Assembly: GCF_023856365.1 (NCBI RefSeq)
Contig: NW_026042409.1
Span: 274,501-338,500 of the forward strand
Direction: 5' to 3'
Origin: Brienomyrus brachyistius
Taxonomy: Eukaryota; Chordata; Actinopteri; Osteoglossiformes; Mormyridae
DNA: 64,000 nucleotides
Position 1 is the first letter of the stretch. Each line of letters starts with the position of its first letter. Positions 54,913 to 64,000 of this stretch are shown here, piece by piece. Under the pieces are notes generated by a model, which saw only the letters and a list, made by a program, of their open reading frames with translations, was not told the DNA's origin and did no database searches. A program made the position numbers and the translations under genes.

Positions 54913-57817
54913 CCAATCAGATTGTCCGTCGCCTATCTGAACCAATCAGATTGTCCGTCGCCTATCTGAGCCAATCAGATTGTCCGTCGCCTATCTGAGC
55001 CAATCAGATTGTCCGTCGCCTATCTGAGCCAATCAGATTGTCCGTCGCCTATCTGAGCCAATCAGATTGTCCGTCGCCTATCTGAGCCAATCAGATTGTC
55101 CGTCGCCTATCTGAGCCAATCAGATTGTCCGTCGCCTATCTGAGCCAATCAGATTGTCCGTCGCCTATCTGAGCCAATCAGATTGTCCGTCGCCTATCTG
55201 AGCCAATCAGATTGTCCGTCGCCTATCTGAGCCAATCAGATTGTCCGTCGCCTATCTGAGCCAATCAGATTGTCCGTCGCCTATCTGAGCCAATCAGATT
55301 GTCCGTCGCCTATCTGAGCCAATCAGATTGTCCGTCGCCTATCTGAGCCAATCAGATTGTCCGTCGCCTATCTGAGCCAATCAGATTGTCCGTCGCCTAT
55401 CTGAGCCAATCAGATTGTCCGTCGCCTATCTGAGCCAATCAGATTGTCCGTCGCCTATCTGAGCCAATCAGATTGTCCGTCGCCTATCTGAGCCAATCAG
55501 ATTGTCCGTCGCCTATCTGAGCCAATCAGATTGTCCGTCGCCTATCTGAGCCAATCAGATTGTCCGTCGCCTATCTGAGCCAATCAGATTGTCCGTCGCC
55601 TATCTGAGCCAATCAGATTGTCCGTCGCCTATCTGAGCCAATCAGATTGTCCGTCGCCTATCTGAGCCAATCAGATTGTCCGTCGCCTATCTGAGCCAAT
55701 CAGATTGTCCGTCGCCTATCTGAGCCAATCAGATTGTCCGTCGCCTATCTGAGCCAATCAGATTGTCCGTCGCCTATCTGAGCCAATCAGATTGTCCGTC
55801 GCCTATCTGAGCCAATCAGATTGTCCGTCGCCTATCTGAGCCAATCAGATTGTCCGTCGCCTATCTGAGCCAATCAGATTGTCCGTCGCCTATCTGAGCC
55901 AATCAGATTGTCCGTCGCCTATCTGAGCCAATCAGATTGTCCGTCGCCTATCTGAGCCAATCAGATTGTCCGTCGCCTATCTGAGCCAATCAGATCGTCC
56001 GTCGCCTATCTGAACCAATCAGATCGTCCGTCGCCTATCTGAACCAATCAGATCGTCCGTCGCCTATCTGAGCCAATCAGATTGTCCGTCGCCTATCTGA
56101 GCCAATCAGATTGTCCGTCGCCTATCTGAGCCAATCAGATTGTCCGTCGCCTATCTGAGCCAATCAGATTGTCCGTCGCCTATCTGAGCCAATCAGATCG
56201 TCCGTCGCCTATCTGAGCCAATCAGATCGTCCGTCGCCTATCTGAACCAATCAGATCGTCCGTCGCCTATCTGAACCAATCAGATCGTCCGTCGCCTATC
56301 TGAGCCAATCAGATCGTCCGTCGCCTATCTGAGCCAATCAGATCGTCCGTCGCCTATCTGAGCCAATCAGATCGTCCGTCGCCTAGCTGAGCCAATCAGA
56401 TCGTCCGTCGCCTATCTGAGCCAATCAGATCGTCCGTCGCCTATCTGAGCCAATCAGATCGTCCGTCGCCTATCTGAGCCAATCAGATCGTCCGTCGCCT
56501 ATCTGAGCCAATCAGATTGTCCGTCGCCTATCTGAGCCAATCAGATTGTCCGTCGCCTATCTGAACCAATCAGATTGTCCGTCGCCTATCTGAGCCAATC
56601 AGATTGTCCGTCGCCTATCTGAACCAATCAGATTGTCCGTCGCCTATCTGAACCAATCAGATTGTCCGTCGCCTATCTGAACCAATCAGATTGTCCGTCG
56701 CCTATCTGAGCCAATCAGATTGTCCGTCGCCTATCTGAGCCAATCAGATTGTCCGTCGCCTATCTGAGCCAATCAGATTGTCCGTCGCCTATCTGAGCCA
56801 ATCAGATTGTCCGTCGCCTATCTGAGCCAATCAGATTGTCCGTCGCCTATCTGAGCCAATCAGATTGTCCGTCGCCTATCTGAGCCAATCAGATTGTCCG
56901 TCGCCTATCTGAGCCAATCAGATTGTCCGTCGCCTATCTGAGCCAATCAGATTGTCCGTCGCCTATCTGAGCCAATCAGATTGTCCGTCGCCTATCTGAG
57001 CCAATCAGATTGTCCGTCGCCTATCTGAGCCAATCAGATTGTCCGTCGCCTATCTGAGCCAATCAGATTGTCCGTCGCCTATCTGAGCCAATCAGATTGT
57101 CCGTCGCCTATCTGAGCCAATCAGATTGTCCGTCGCCTATCTGAGCCAATCAGATTGTCCGTCGCCTATCTGAGCCAATCAGATTGTCCGTCGCCTATCT
57201 GAGCCAATCAGATTGTCCGTCGCCTATCTGAGCCAATCAGATTGTCCGTCGCCTATCTGAGCCAATCAGATTGTCCGTCGCCTATCTGAGCCAATCAGAT
57301 TGTCCGTCGCCTATCTGAGCCAATCAGATTGTCCGTCGCCTATCTGAGCCAATCAGATTGTCCGTCGCCTATCTGAGCCAATCAGATTGTCCGTCGCCTA
57401 TCTGAGCCAATCAGATTGTCCGTCGCCTATCTGAGCCAATCAGATTGTCCGTCGCCTATCTGAGCCAATCAGATTGTCCGTCGCCTATCTGAGCCAATCA
57501 GATTGTCCGTCGCCTATCTGAGCCAATCAGATTGTCCGTCGCCTATCTGAGCCAATCAGATTGTCCGTCGCCTATCTGAGCCAATCAGATTGTCCGTCGC
57601 CTATCTGAGCCAATCAGATTGTCCGTCGCCTATCTGAGCCAATCAGATTGTCCGTCGCCTATCTGAGCCAATCAGATTGTCCGTCGCCTATCTGAGCCAA
57701 TCAGATTGTCCGTCGCCTATCTGAGCCAATCAGATTGTCCGTCGCCTATCTGAGCCAATCAGATTGTCCGTCGCCTATCTGAGCCAATCAGATTGTCCGT
57801 CGCCTATCTGAACCAAT
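54913..57817 (-). repeat. 29-bp satellite, inverted arm (about 100 units)
   Basis: The same unit in reverse complement (CCAATCAGATTG, TCCGTCGCC, TATCTGAG). The switch occurs at 54,913 with no spacer. Unlike the forward arm it contains a variable block at about 55,990-56,700: AGATCG for AGATTG, GAACC for GAGCC, and one CTAGCTGAG for CTATCTGAG. The arm ends at 57,817 with GAACCAAT followed by TTTTTTGTGTTTGTG, which vaguely resembles the MITE right end. Confidence 0.97.
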
Positions 57818-59065
57818 TTTTTGTGTTTGTGAAAACGGGTCTTTAATCGGGGAAACGGAGCGGGTAGAGCAGGACGGAACGCAGGCATTGACAAACTACA
57901 ATGACGGACAGGGCAAACAGGTAAGACCAGGACTTAAAATAGGTCATGACTAATCAAAGTAATCGGGCAAAGCAGGAGACGATCAGGGAAGCACACGTGG
58001 GTAATCAGGGGGCGTGGCACACACGAGGAGCGGACAAGCCGGGCATATATGTATATCTATATAAAACCTCATTAATGAGGGACAGGGAACAGAACGGACA
58101 GACAGAACTGGCACAGGGGAAGGAGCCAGGACAAGACTTGACATAAGACAGGAAAGGCAGAGAAACAGATCAGAAAGGGGGACACGGAGGGAACAGGCAG
58201 GACAAAAGGACCGGGAGTGAACGAAGGGAACATCGGGGAAAGAGGAGCAGAAGCCAGAGGGACGAGGGACAAAGAGAGGAGGGACAGAGACAGGAGGAAC
58301 AAAGCGAGGGGGAGCAGAGGCAGGAGGGACAAAGACGGGAGGCCAGGGAGAGAAGGAGGGGGAACCAAGAGGAGCCCGAGGGAGACCCAGCGGGCGACGG
58401 GAGGCAGCCGGAAGGGCTGCAGGCGGCCGGGAGGCCGGAGCCGGAGGGGCCGAGGAGATGGGGTGAGGGACAGACGCAGGGACGAAGGAGGGAGTCGGAG
58501 GGGAGACCAGGGAAGGGGACGAAGGAGCTGGAAGGGACCCTGGCGAGGGCAAGGAGAGAGGGGGAGCCGCAGCAGACGGCGACGTCCTCCGACACGCCAG
58601 AGCGGGAGGACCAGCAGGCGAATGAGGAGCCGCCGTCGGGGGGCCCGCAGGCAACCGATAAGACGCCGGAGGAGGGACCGAGGCAGGGCGACGAGGCCGC
58701 GGAGGGGGACCCGCAGACGACAGCCGACCCGGAGGGCCAGGACCCGCAGGCGCCGACCAAGCCCTAGCGCCGGCGAGGGAGGGCGAGCCAGGGGGCTGGG
58801 CGGGTGGGACCCCAGCCGTGCGTCTGTGTCCTCTCCCCTTATGGGACACAGACATAAGGACCCGTGGCCGGGGTCGGGCTCGTCGGGGTGAGGGTACCAG
58901 AGTCACAGGGGGAGAAGGGACTGGAGTGGGGCCAGGGACTGGAGCTGCAGGCTGCAGAGGGGGCGCCTGCCCGGGAGCTGCAGGCAGGGAAAGCGCCTCG
59001 GACGTGGGCGCGGTAGCTGCAGGCAGCGGAGACGGCTGCTCGGGCTCTGGGGCCGCAGGGGGCAC
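57818..59065 (-). repeat. GC-rich Pro-rich (antisense Arg-rich) repeat sequence
   Basis: 57,818-58,200 resembles the antisense tail seen in many fish retroelements (GGGTCTTTAATCGGGGAAAC onward). The minus strand 57,983-59,065 is one open frame of 360 residues, nearly all Pro, Ala, Ser, Leu, Arg; the plus strand 58,217-58,891 is open with Arg/Gly. Long open frames on both strands come from a purine-rich, stop-poor strand, so neither is called a gene. It may be low-complexity sequence of a retroelement. Confidence 0.5.
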
Positions 59066-59122
59066 TTATTTTATTATATAAAATAAGTGTCACACAACCG
59101 GGGTGACATGCCTTGCCTGCTT
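59066..59122 (+). repeat. Isolated minisatellite core fragment
   Basis: ATAAAATAAGTGTCACACAA then CCGGGGTGACATGCCTTGCC matches the repeat core of the 17.2-19.2 kb minisatellite with two or three changes. It is preceded by the palindrome CTTATTTTATTATATAAAAT. Confidence 0.75.
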
Positions 59123-59755
59123 GTGGGATGAGGAAGACTCAGGGACTGGAAATGGGATTAAAACTGAAGATGTGCTCATTCCTTTGTGTATTTACAAATT
59201 TTCCTTCCGTCAGACATGAGGAGTTTGCTGCTATATTTGGCACTAATAGAGATTCTGATGCTGCTATTTTTATTGTCTATTAGTTTGTTATTATTTACAA
59301 GTTCTGTTGTGTTTTTGCATTTTTCTCTTCTGGTTAATTAACTGCTGTCTGATTGCTGTGAAGTATGAGTGTGGTGAGTAAGACTCAGGGACTGGAAGTG
59401 GGATTACAACTGAAGATAACATGCTTATTCCTTTTTGTATTGTTTACAAATTTCCTTCCGTCAAACATGAGGAGTTTGCTGCTATATTGTGCACTAACAG
59501 AGATTCTGATGCTGCTATTTTTATTGTTTATAAATGTGTTATTGTTTCCAAGTTGAGTATTCAATAAATGCTAAATTGAGAAATTTTGTGTATCGTTTGT
59601 TATTATTAGTGTGATATTTTACCATGCAAATAGAGGGGAAAACGTCCAATTATCGGCCAAAAAAAATCAGCAGCATATATCGGCCATCGCCTGACCCTGA
59701 CTCCTAAATATCGGCATCGGCTATTGAAAAACCCATATCGGTCGACCTCTAGTAA
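59123..59755 (+). mobile_element. hAT-type transposon 3' end with a tandem duplication
   Basis: The end at about 59,735-59,755 (CATATCGGTCGACCTCTA) with upstream ATCGGCCATCGCC and TATCGGCATCGGC is the characteristic terminus of a vertebrate hAT family. Upstream, about 220 bp is duplicated in tandem (from GACTCAGGGACTGGAA at 59,132 and again at 59,385). The second copy ends in AATAAATGC, the likely poly(A) signal of the lost transposase. Confidence 0.65.
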
Positions 59756-59794
59756 CAGTACATTCTGTCCAATTCATCCATCGAGTTAAGTCAC

Positions 59795-60035
59795 ACACCC
59801 ACTTGAGGGGGCACTCCGGCAGACGTGAGGATGGGGATGTTCTTTCCGCTATAACATCCACTGCAGAAGTACATCTCGCTCCTGTTCACAGGGCTTACTT
59901 CAATGATGAAGCAGGGCTGGTTGTCTGGACAAGTGAAGTTGTCCTGCTGCTGGGTCTCGGTGCCGTTTTTCCACCTAAGCTTGAAGGTGGAAATGTGTTC
60001 CAACTTGGTCCCTGGGACTGCAGCATAGCCAAACA
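59795..60035 (-). pseudogene. Possible immunoglobulin-like exon, unassigned
   Basis: An acceptor-like TATGCTGCAG is followed by an open minus-strand frame of about 75 residues containing FKLRWKNGTET, FTCPDNQPCFIIEVS and NRSEMYFCSG, then a stop. The W ... E-V-S ... Y-F-C spacing is like the second half of an Ig V-type domain and it has two N-glycosylation sequons. It could be the last exon of the minus-strand gene that starts at 63,972, part of another gene, or a relic. Confidence is low. Confidence 0.3.
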
Positions 60036-60109
60036 TCGCGAGCAGCGTCGGCCACACCCACCACCAGAACCATCACACCGTCCTATACACATAAAGAAGA
60101 ACTAAAACA

Positions 60110-61335
60110 TAGAGTGTTGTGACAATCTATGCGTTAATGTTTGGCAGCATAGGTGATTCGTTAAAATTATACCGAAGAATGGAAAATGTGATATTTAGAA
60201 TATTTTTTGCCATTTAGTAGCTAATTTAAGCACTTACCCAATGCCTCAATTTGTTTTAGGTCAGTAATGTCTGAGCCAAAAGAATGAATGTATGAATTTA
60301 ATACAATTCACCCACTCCCACCCACACACAAATCTGAAATTCAATTTATTAAGACACTTCTTAAACATTAGTGCATTAACAAAAAAGGAAAATCTTAAGA
60401 GATTCAGTAGGATTTTCTATGTTAGACTTAAGTTAATAGTTCAATAGTTTTTATATATTTCAGTATACCAATTTGACTTTAATGTTGAAACAGATGCTAA
60501 AACATGGAATAATTTCATAACTAGAGAAACATGTTATTCACAAACACTAGCAAAGGTAGCTTATAGTTAAACTTACTTAAGTCAGCAAGTCAGGCTACAG
60601 TGTGTAAGAATTGTCGTAAACGATAATTTGTCTCAGTCTTACATGACAGAATAAGTAAACAGAAAATATAAAATGGCTGAAACAGCATCATTAACGCCAG
60701 CTACAGTAGAGGCGCAGAAAAGGTGTCATGACTGAAGTATTCCCAAACTTTGGAAGACCGCATGCGAGCCTTTTTTGCCGCGTGTTTCTCCAGAGGCTCC
60801 GGAGCTCCGCTGGTTGACGCAGCCAAGTTGGCTCATGTGCAGGGGGACAAGCGGCAAATTTCTTTTTTGCAGGGTGGTAGGTGATGTCTCATTAATATTT
60901 CTGAGAGAAGTGCTACATGATTGGCCAGTGCATGCCTTACAAAATGGTGCGGCACTGCATCCAAGCCTGCGGCACTCAGAGTCACAAATACAGTGGAAAC
61001 CATTTGTAGTAATTACGTCTGTCTGGCTGATTTCCAACTAATTGATATTTGTATATTTATTACATGAATATAAGGTAATATAAGGTAATAGAAGAGGTAT
61101 TTAATGGTTTTCCGTCTGAGGAATTTGCAAAAAACTGCAGTGCATGATGGGTCGGATCTAAAGGCTGCCTAACGTCCTCATCTGTAGGACGACTTACATC
61201 AAGACTAGGAAGGTGCATAATGTTCATGCCTGGTTGCGTTTGTTGGTCCAGAAAGTAATTCAATTTCGCCATGTAGGTTACGTTCTTAAAAACTGCTTGG
61301 AATATAGCCCGATTATATGCTGTGGGCCTTTTAAT
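60110..61335. other. Unassigned sequence
   Basis: No convincing exon. Short minus-strand frames at 60,726-61,037 and 61,060-61,272 lack recognisable motifs or good splice borders. Confidence 0.3.
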
Positions 61336-61337
61336 TT

Positions 61338-61545
61338 CTTTGTTTACCAGGTAGGCTACCTTCTTTAAACTGCGTTTTGTTAGACTACATATTTAGGGAG
61401 GTCTTTATAAATTTATTGTAGTCTTTATAAATATGTACATAGTTTAGCCTAACCCAGCCACTTAAGGGAGCAAGCCAGCTCAACTAGGTGTCGGTCCCAA
61501 GCCCGGATTAATGGGGAGGGTTGGCGTCAAGAAATAAAGAGACTG
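61338..61545 (+). repeat. Dispersed retroelement-like repeat (inverted copy at 12.3 kb)
   Basis: GTAGGCTACCTTCTTTAAAC, TTAGCCTAACCCAGCCACTT and CCGGATTAATGGGGAGGG are in the same order as on the minus strand at 12,295-12,515. Confidence 0.55.
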
Positions 61546-61744
61546 TATCTTCACTGCATGACTGATGTCAAAATGTGTGAAATATGTGGTTGTATAAATA
61601 AATTCATTAAAGTAGGTTAATGATTCTGTGCTGTCTAAATTGTATAGAAAATTTCTACATATAGCCAAACAAATCTCCTCCTGTTTGAAAAGGCATAGAA
61701 AAAGCAATTTAGCCACTAAAACTTTACAGTTTTTGTGAGGGACA

Positions 61745-62035
61745 GTCGAATTCTCTCGTTAAGTTTTTTGTGATCCTGCACCTACACTTTGCCGGCCCCA
61801 GGAGGATGGGCTCCCCCTTTGAGTTTGGTCCCTCCCAAGGTTTCTTCCTTCTTGGGAGTTTTTCCATGCTATCGGCGCCTATGGCTTACTCACTGGGGGC
61901 TTTGGGTGGGCATGATATAAAGCAAAGCATTTTCCCTTCCAGTTTCCTCCTCTGGTCCACATTGCAGGACCATCAGCCATCAGAAACAGCCCAGACAGTC
62001 TCCTTCAGCTTCTTTAGTGTCCTTGGAAGCCAAGG
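61745..62035 (+). repeat. High-copy fish interspersed repeat fragment
   Basis: GATGGGCTCCCCCTTTGAGT, GGTCCCTCCCAAGGTTTCTT and CTTCTTGGGAGTTTTTCC form a segment known to recur widely in fish genomes. I cannot name its family. The 116-residue plus-strand frame over it is not a gene. Confidence 0.5.
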
Positions 62036-62674
62036 CAGTTTTAGATCTGAGAGGAGGTTTATCAGAAGGACACATATTACGTCGTTTGTCCTGAAATGTA
62101 ACATGGGGAGGAAAAGTTAAGCGGTTTAGTCAGATTGGAGTCGTTTATTCAGCAGTGGCAGCGCCAGTGACTTAATGCTACAGGTGCTATAGGGGAGTGA
62201 GATTATTTAGAGCGGGTGCTTTAGCTTTTCAGCTTATGTAGATGCTGTATAGAAGCACACAGCACGATAAGCTACAGCATGGATAAAATATGATAAAATA
62301 TGAAATTCTAACGTCTAGCTCACAGAGCCTCTATGTGTACTTTGAAGAAAAAATACACTACAAGTATGCTATAAAAACGGCAAAAATGTCTTACACAATA
62401 TACAGATTTTACAGATAGTTAAAGAAAAAATGAAACCAATATTTTGGGGGTGCTGTGGGGGTACTATGGTCATTGGAGGAGGAGCTAGAGCCCCCCCCCC
62501 AAGCTTTTCCCTGGTGCTGCCACTGTTGTTCAGATTAAAAGTAACCTTGTCATTAATAAACAGTACTCTGATCAAATTTTTGCATGTACAAACACAATCA
62601 AAGTTTAACCACATGTTTAGACACAATTCACACACCTGTTACATTTCCATAATGCTAAGACTCTCTACACTTAC

Positions 62675-63972
62675 TTCATCCACTTTCTTGTTTGGTACAC
62701 AGTCAATTGATGGATGTGTAAGATTATTACCAGACCGTCTGCTGCAAACTCTACAGTTAATGAATGGCTGCAAAAACACACAGACACACAAAAACAGTAT
62801 TTAAAGAGTGGTGGGCAATAAATACAGTGAGAGAAGGTGTAGTAAAGATATATCTAAAGATTTAAGGCAGAGCTGCTGGACTGCAGGGTTTAATGACACA
62901 GAACAATTTTAGAGGAAAGAGCTTCCAAAGCAGGGTCACCTTAAGGCTATATTATACAAAGCAAGTTCATCTAAAAGTATGAACAACAAATCCCGTTTAA
63001 CTGAACACTGCTCTGTATTAAAATACTGTCCTCCGATCAAGCTAAGTGGTCCTGTAGTTCACTATTTAAAGAGGTAAATTTAAAGGGTAATTCACACTGC
63101 GCATCTACCCTGCTCTGACCAGATTTAATTGCCCTTTCACCACAAAACACCACACTGCCATTTAAGGCTGATTTCAACTGCCTGGTAATCCAGCCTTTAA
63201 GCCTGTAAACCTACTAAAATTTGAGAATAAGGTGATGGAACTGGCTGTTTGAGGCCACCTATCTATTTGTTACTTTATTGTTGGCTAACTTTCCTCCGCA
63301 GGGCATCAAAAAAGTTAACATGAACCTAAATTAATTTGCTAACTGATATGTCCAATGCTCACAGTCACAGTGACTCTTTACTTACCCTCTTGTCCATGAA
63401 AATACAGTCAGCCCGATGGTCTGTTGCAGTTGACTTTGGACATTTTGTTGCTCTCAAGAGAATCTCAATGTCAATGTATTCACTGCTGATCTAAATCACA
63501 TAAACACGTTATATACAAAATTGCCTACAACTGTTTTAAAGGCAATATAACAAACAATAATCACCCAAAAAATGGCAAACTGTCACAGACTTGACTGCAG
63601 CAGATTCAGAGAGAAACTGTGAGAAGGTAAAATTGACCAGGGCTGAGATATACAACCATCACTTTCATTGTGAAGAGACATTAAGCATCATATGCATTGA
63701 AATTAAAACATCAAAATCAATGTGATTCTCATTAGTTCAGCTTGCAGATGATGAAAGTTTCACACTTTTGTAAACACTTTCTCAGCAGTTACCTTCGGAC
63801 GGCCCTGGATGTTATAGAAATTCATGTGCTGACGGGTTCCTTGATGAGCATTTTCGACTGCGAGTTTAATGGCCGTCTTGTAGAGTGCAGGGAGACTGTG
63901 GTAATCTTGCTGGGCCTCTGTGGAGATAAGCAGAGCTCCATAAGCCAAAACCAGAACCAGCAGGCGGGTCAT
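62675..63972 (-). CDS. Secreted cystatin-fold protein, chemerin-like, first three exons
   Basis: Minus-strand exons 63972-63793, 63490-63386 and 62767-62675, all phase 0, encode 126 residues. MTRLLVLVLAYGALLISTEA is a signal peptide. Next comes an amphipathic helix (LPALYKTAIKLAVENAH) and a beta-strand region (NFYNIQG, then YIDIEILLRATKC) as in cystatin-type folds. Cysteines follow: ATKCPK, HRADCIF, NCRVCS and SIDCVP. The C-C-CxxC-C pattern and exon layout resemble RARRES2 (chemerin), a leukocyte attractant and adipokine released as a precursor; the link is by pattern only. A donor (GAA/GTAAGT) follows 62675, and the remaining exon(s) were not identified; the Ig-like frame at 59.8-60.0 kb is one doubtful candidate. 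It could also be another teleost cystatin/kininogen relative. Confidence 0.55.
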
Positions 63973-64000
63973 CTTCCTCTCAGCTTTGAAGGGAGAAGCA

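Noticed and set aside
58217..58891. Arg/Gly-rich 224-residue protein on the plus strand
   Set aside because: It overlaps the opposite Pro-rich frame and reflects purine-rich composition.
61770..62120. A 116-residue plus-strand frame (MGSPFEFGPSQGFFLLGS)
   Set aside because: It falls in a high-copy fish interspersed repeat and has no supporting gene structure.

Overview
The window is nuclear DNA of a ray-finned (teleost-type) fish. The evidence is spliced vertebrate genes with consensus GT/AG introns, several fish-type tRNA-derived SINEs, Tc1/mariner, hAT, CACTA-like and Gypsy relics, long TA microsatellites and a canonical eukaryotic tRNA-Asp. The species cannot be named from the sequence.

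Layout. 1-19.5 kb is a transposon graveyard: an internally deleted Tc1 element, LINE reverse-transcriptase debris, a degraded Tc1 copy, a zinc-finger/CACTA-like transposase relic (minus strand), a tRNA-Leu-like pseudogene, a SINE, a Gypsy pol 3' remnant, an orphan heat-shock-like promoter with a strong splice donor, and a nine-unit minisatellite interleaved with TA repeats. 19.6-26.1 kb holds 15 intact exons (plus strand) for the C-terminal 504 residues of the lysosomal Cl-/H+ exchanger ClC-7 (clcn7); its first ~300 codons are not in the window. 31.0-41.0 kb holds essentially all of rgs11 (minus strand, tail-to-tail with clcn7), an R7-family G-protein regulator; one tiny exon is unresolved. 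A tRNA-Asp(GTC) lies at 41.6 kb between the divergent starts of rgs11 and u2af2. 42.2-51.0 kb holds ten exons of u2af2 (plus strand), the large subunit of the U2AF splicing factor, lacking only its last ~45-50 codons.

51.08-57.82 kb is the most striking object: about 232 copies of a 29-bp satellite in two opposed arms (about 132 units forward, about 100 units inverted). They meet at 54,913 on an 11-nt self-palindromic core. Every unit carries a consensus CCAAT box. The left flank resembles the end of a short inverted-repeat element (MITE) that also occurs twice in rgs11 introns, so the array probably grew from such an element. After the array come a GC-rich Pro/Arg repeat, the tail of a hAT element and, on the minus strand at 62.7-64.0 kb, the first three exons of a secreted cystatin-fold gene resembling chemerin (rarres2-like).

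The four protein genes have unrelated jobs: lysosomal chloride/proton exchange, G-protein signalling, 3' splice-site recognition and a secreted peptide. They do not form a pathway. CLCN7 and RGS11 both lie on human 16p13.3, so their adjacency here fits conserved synteny. Two genes are cut at repeat-rich edges: clcn7 at its 5' side and u2af2 at the array. This may mean very long introns beyond or through the repeats, real rearrangement, or misassembly at the palindromic array.
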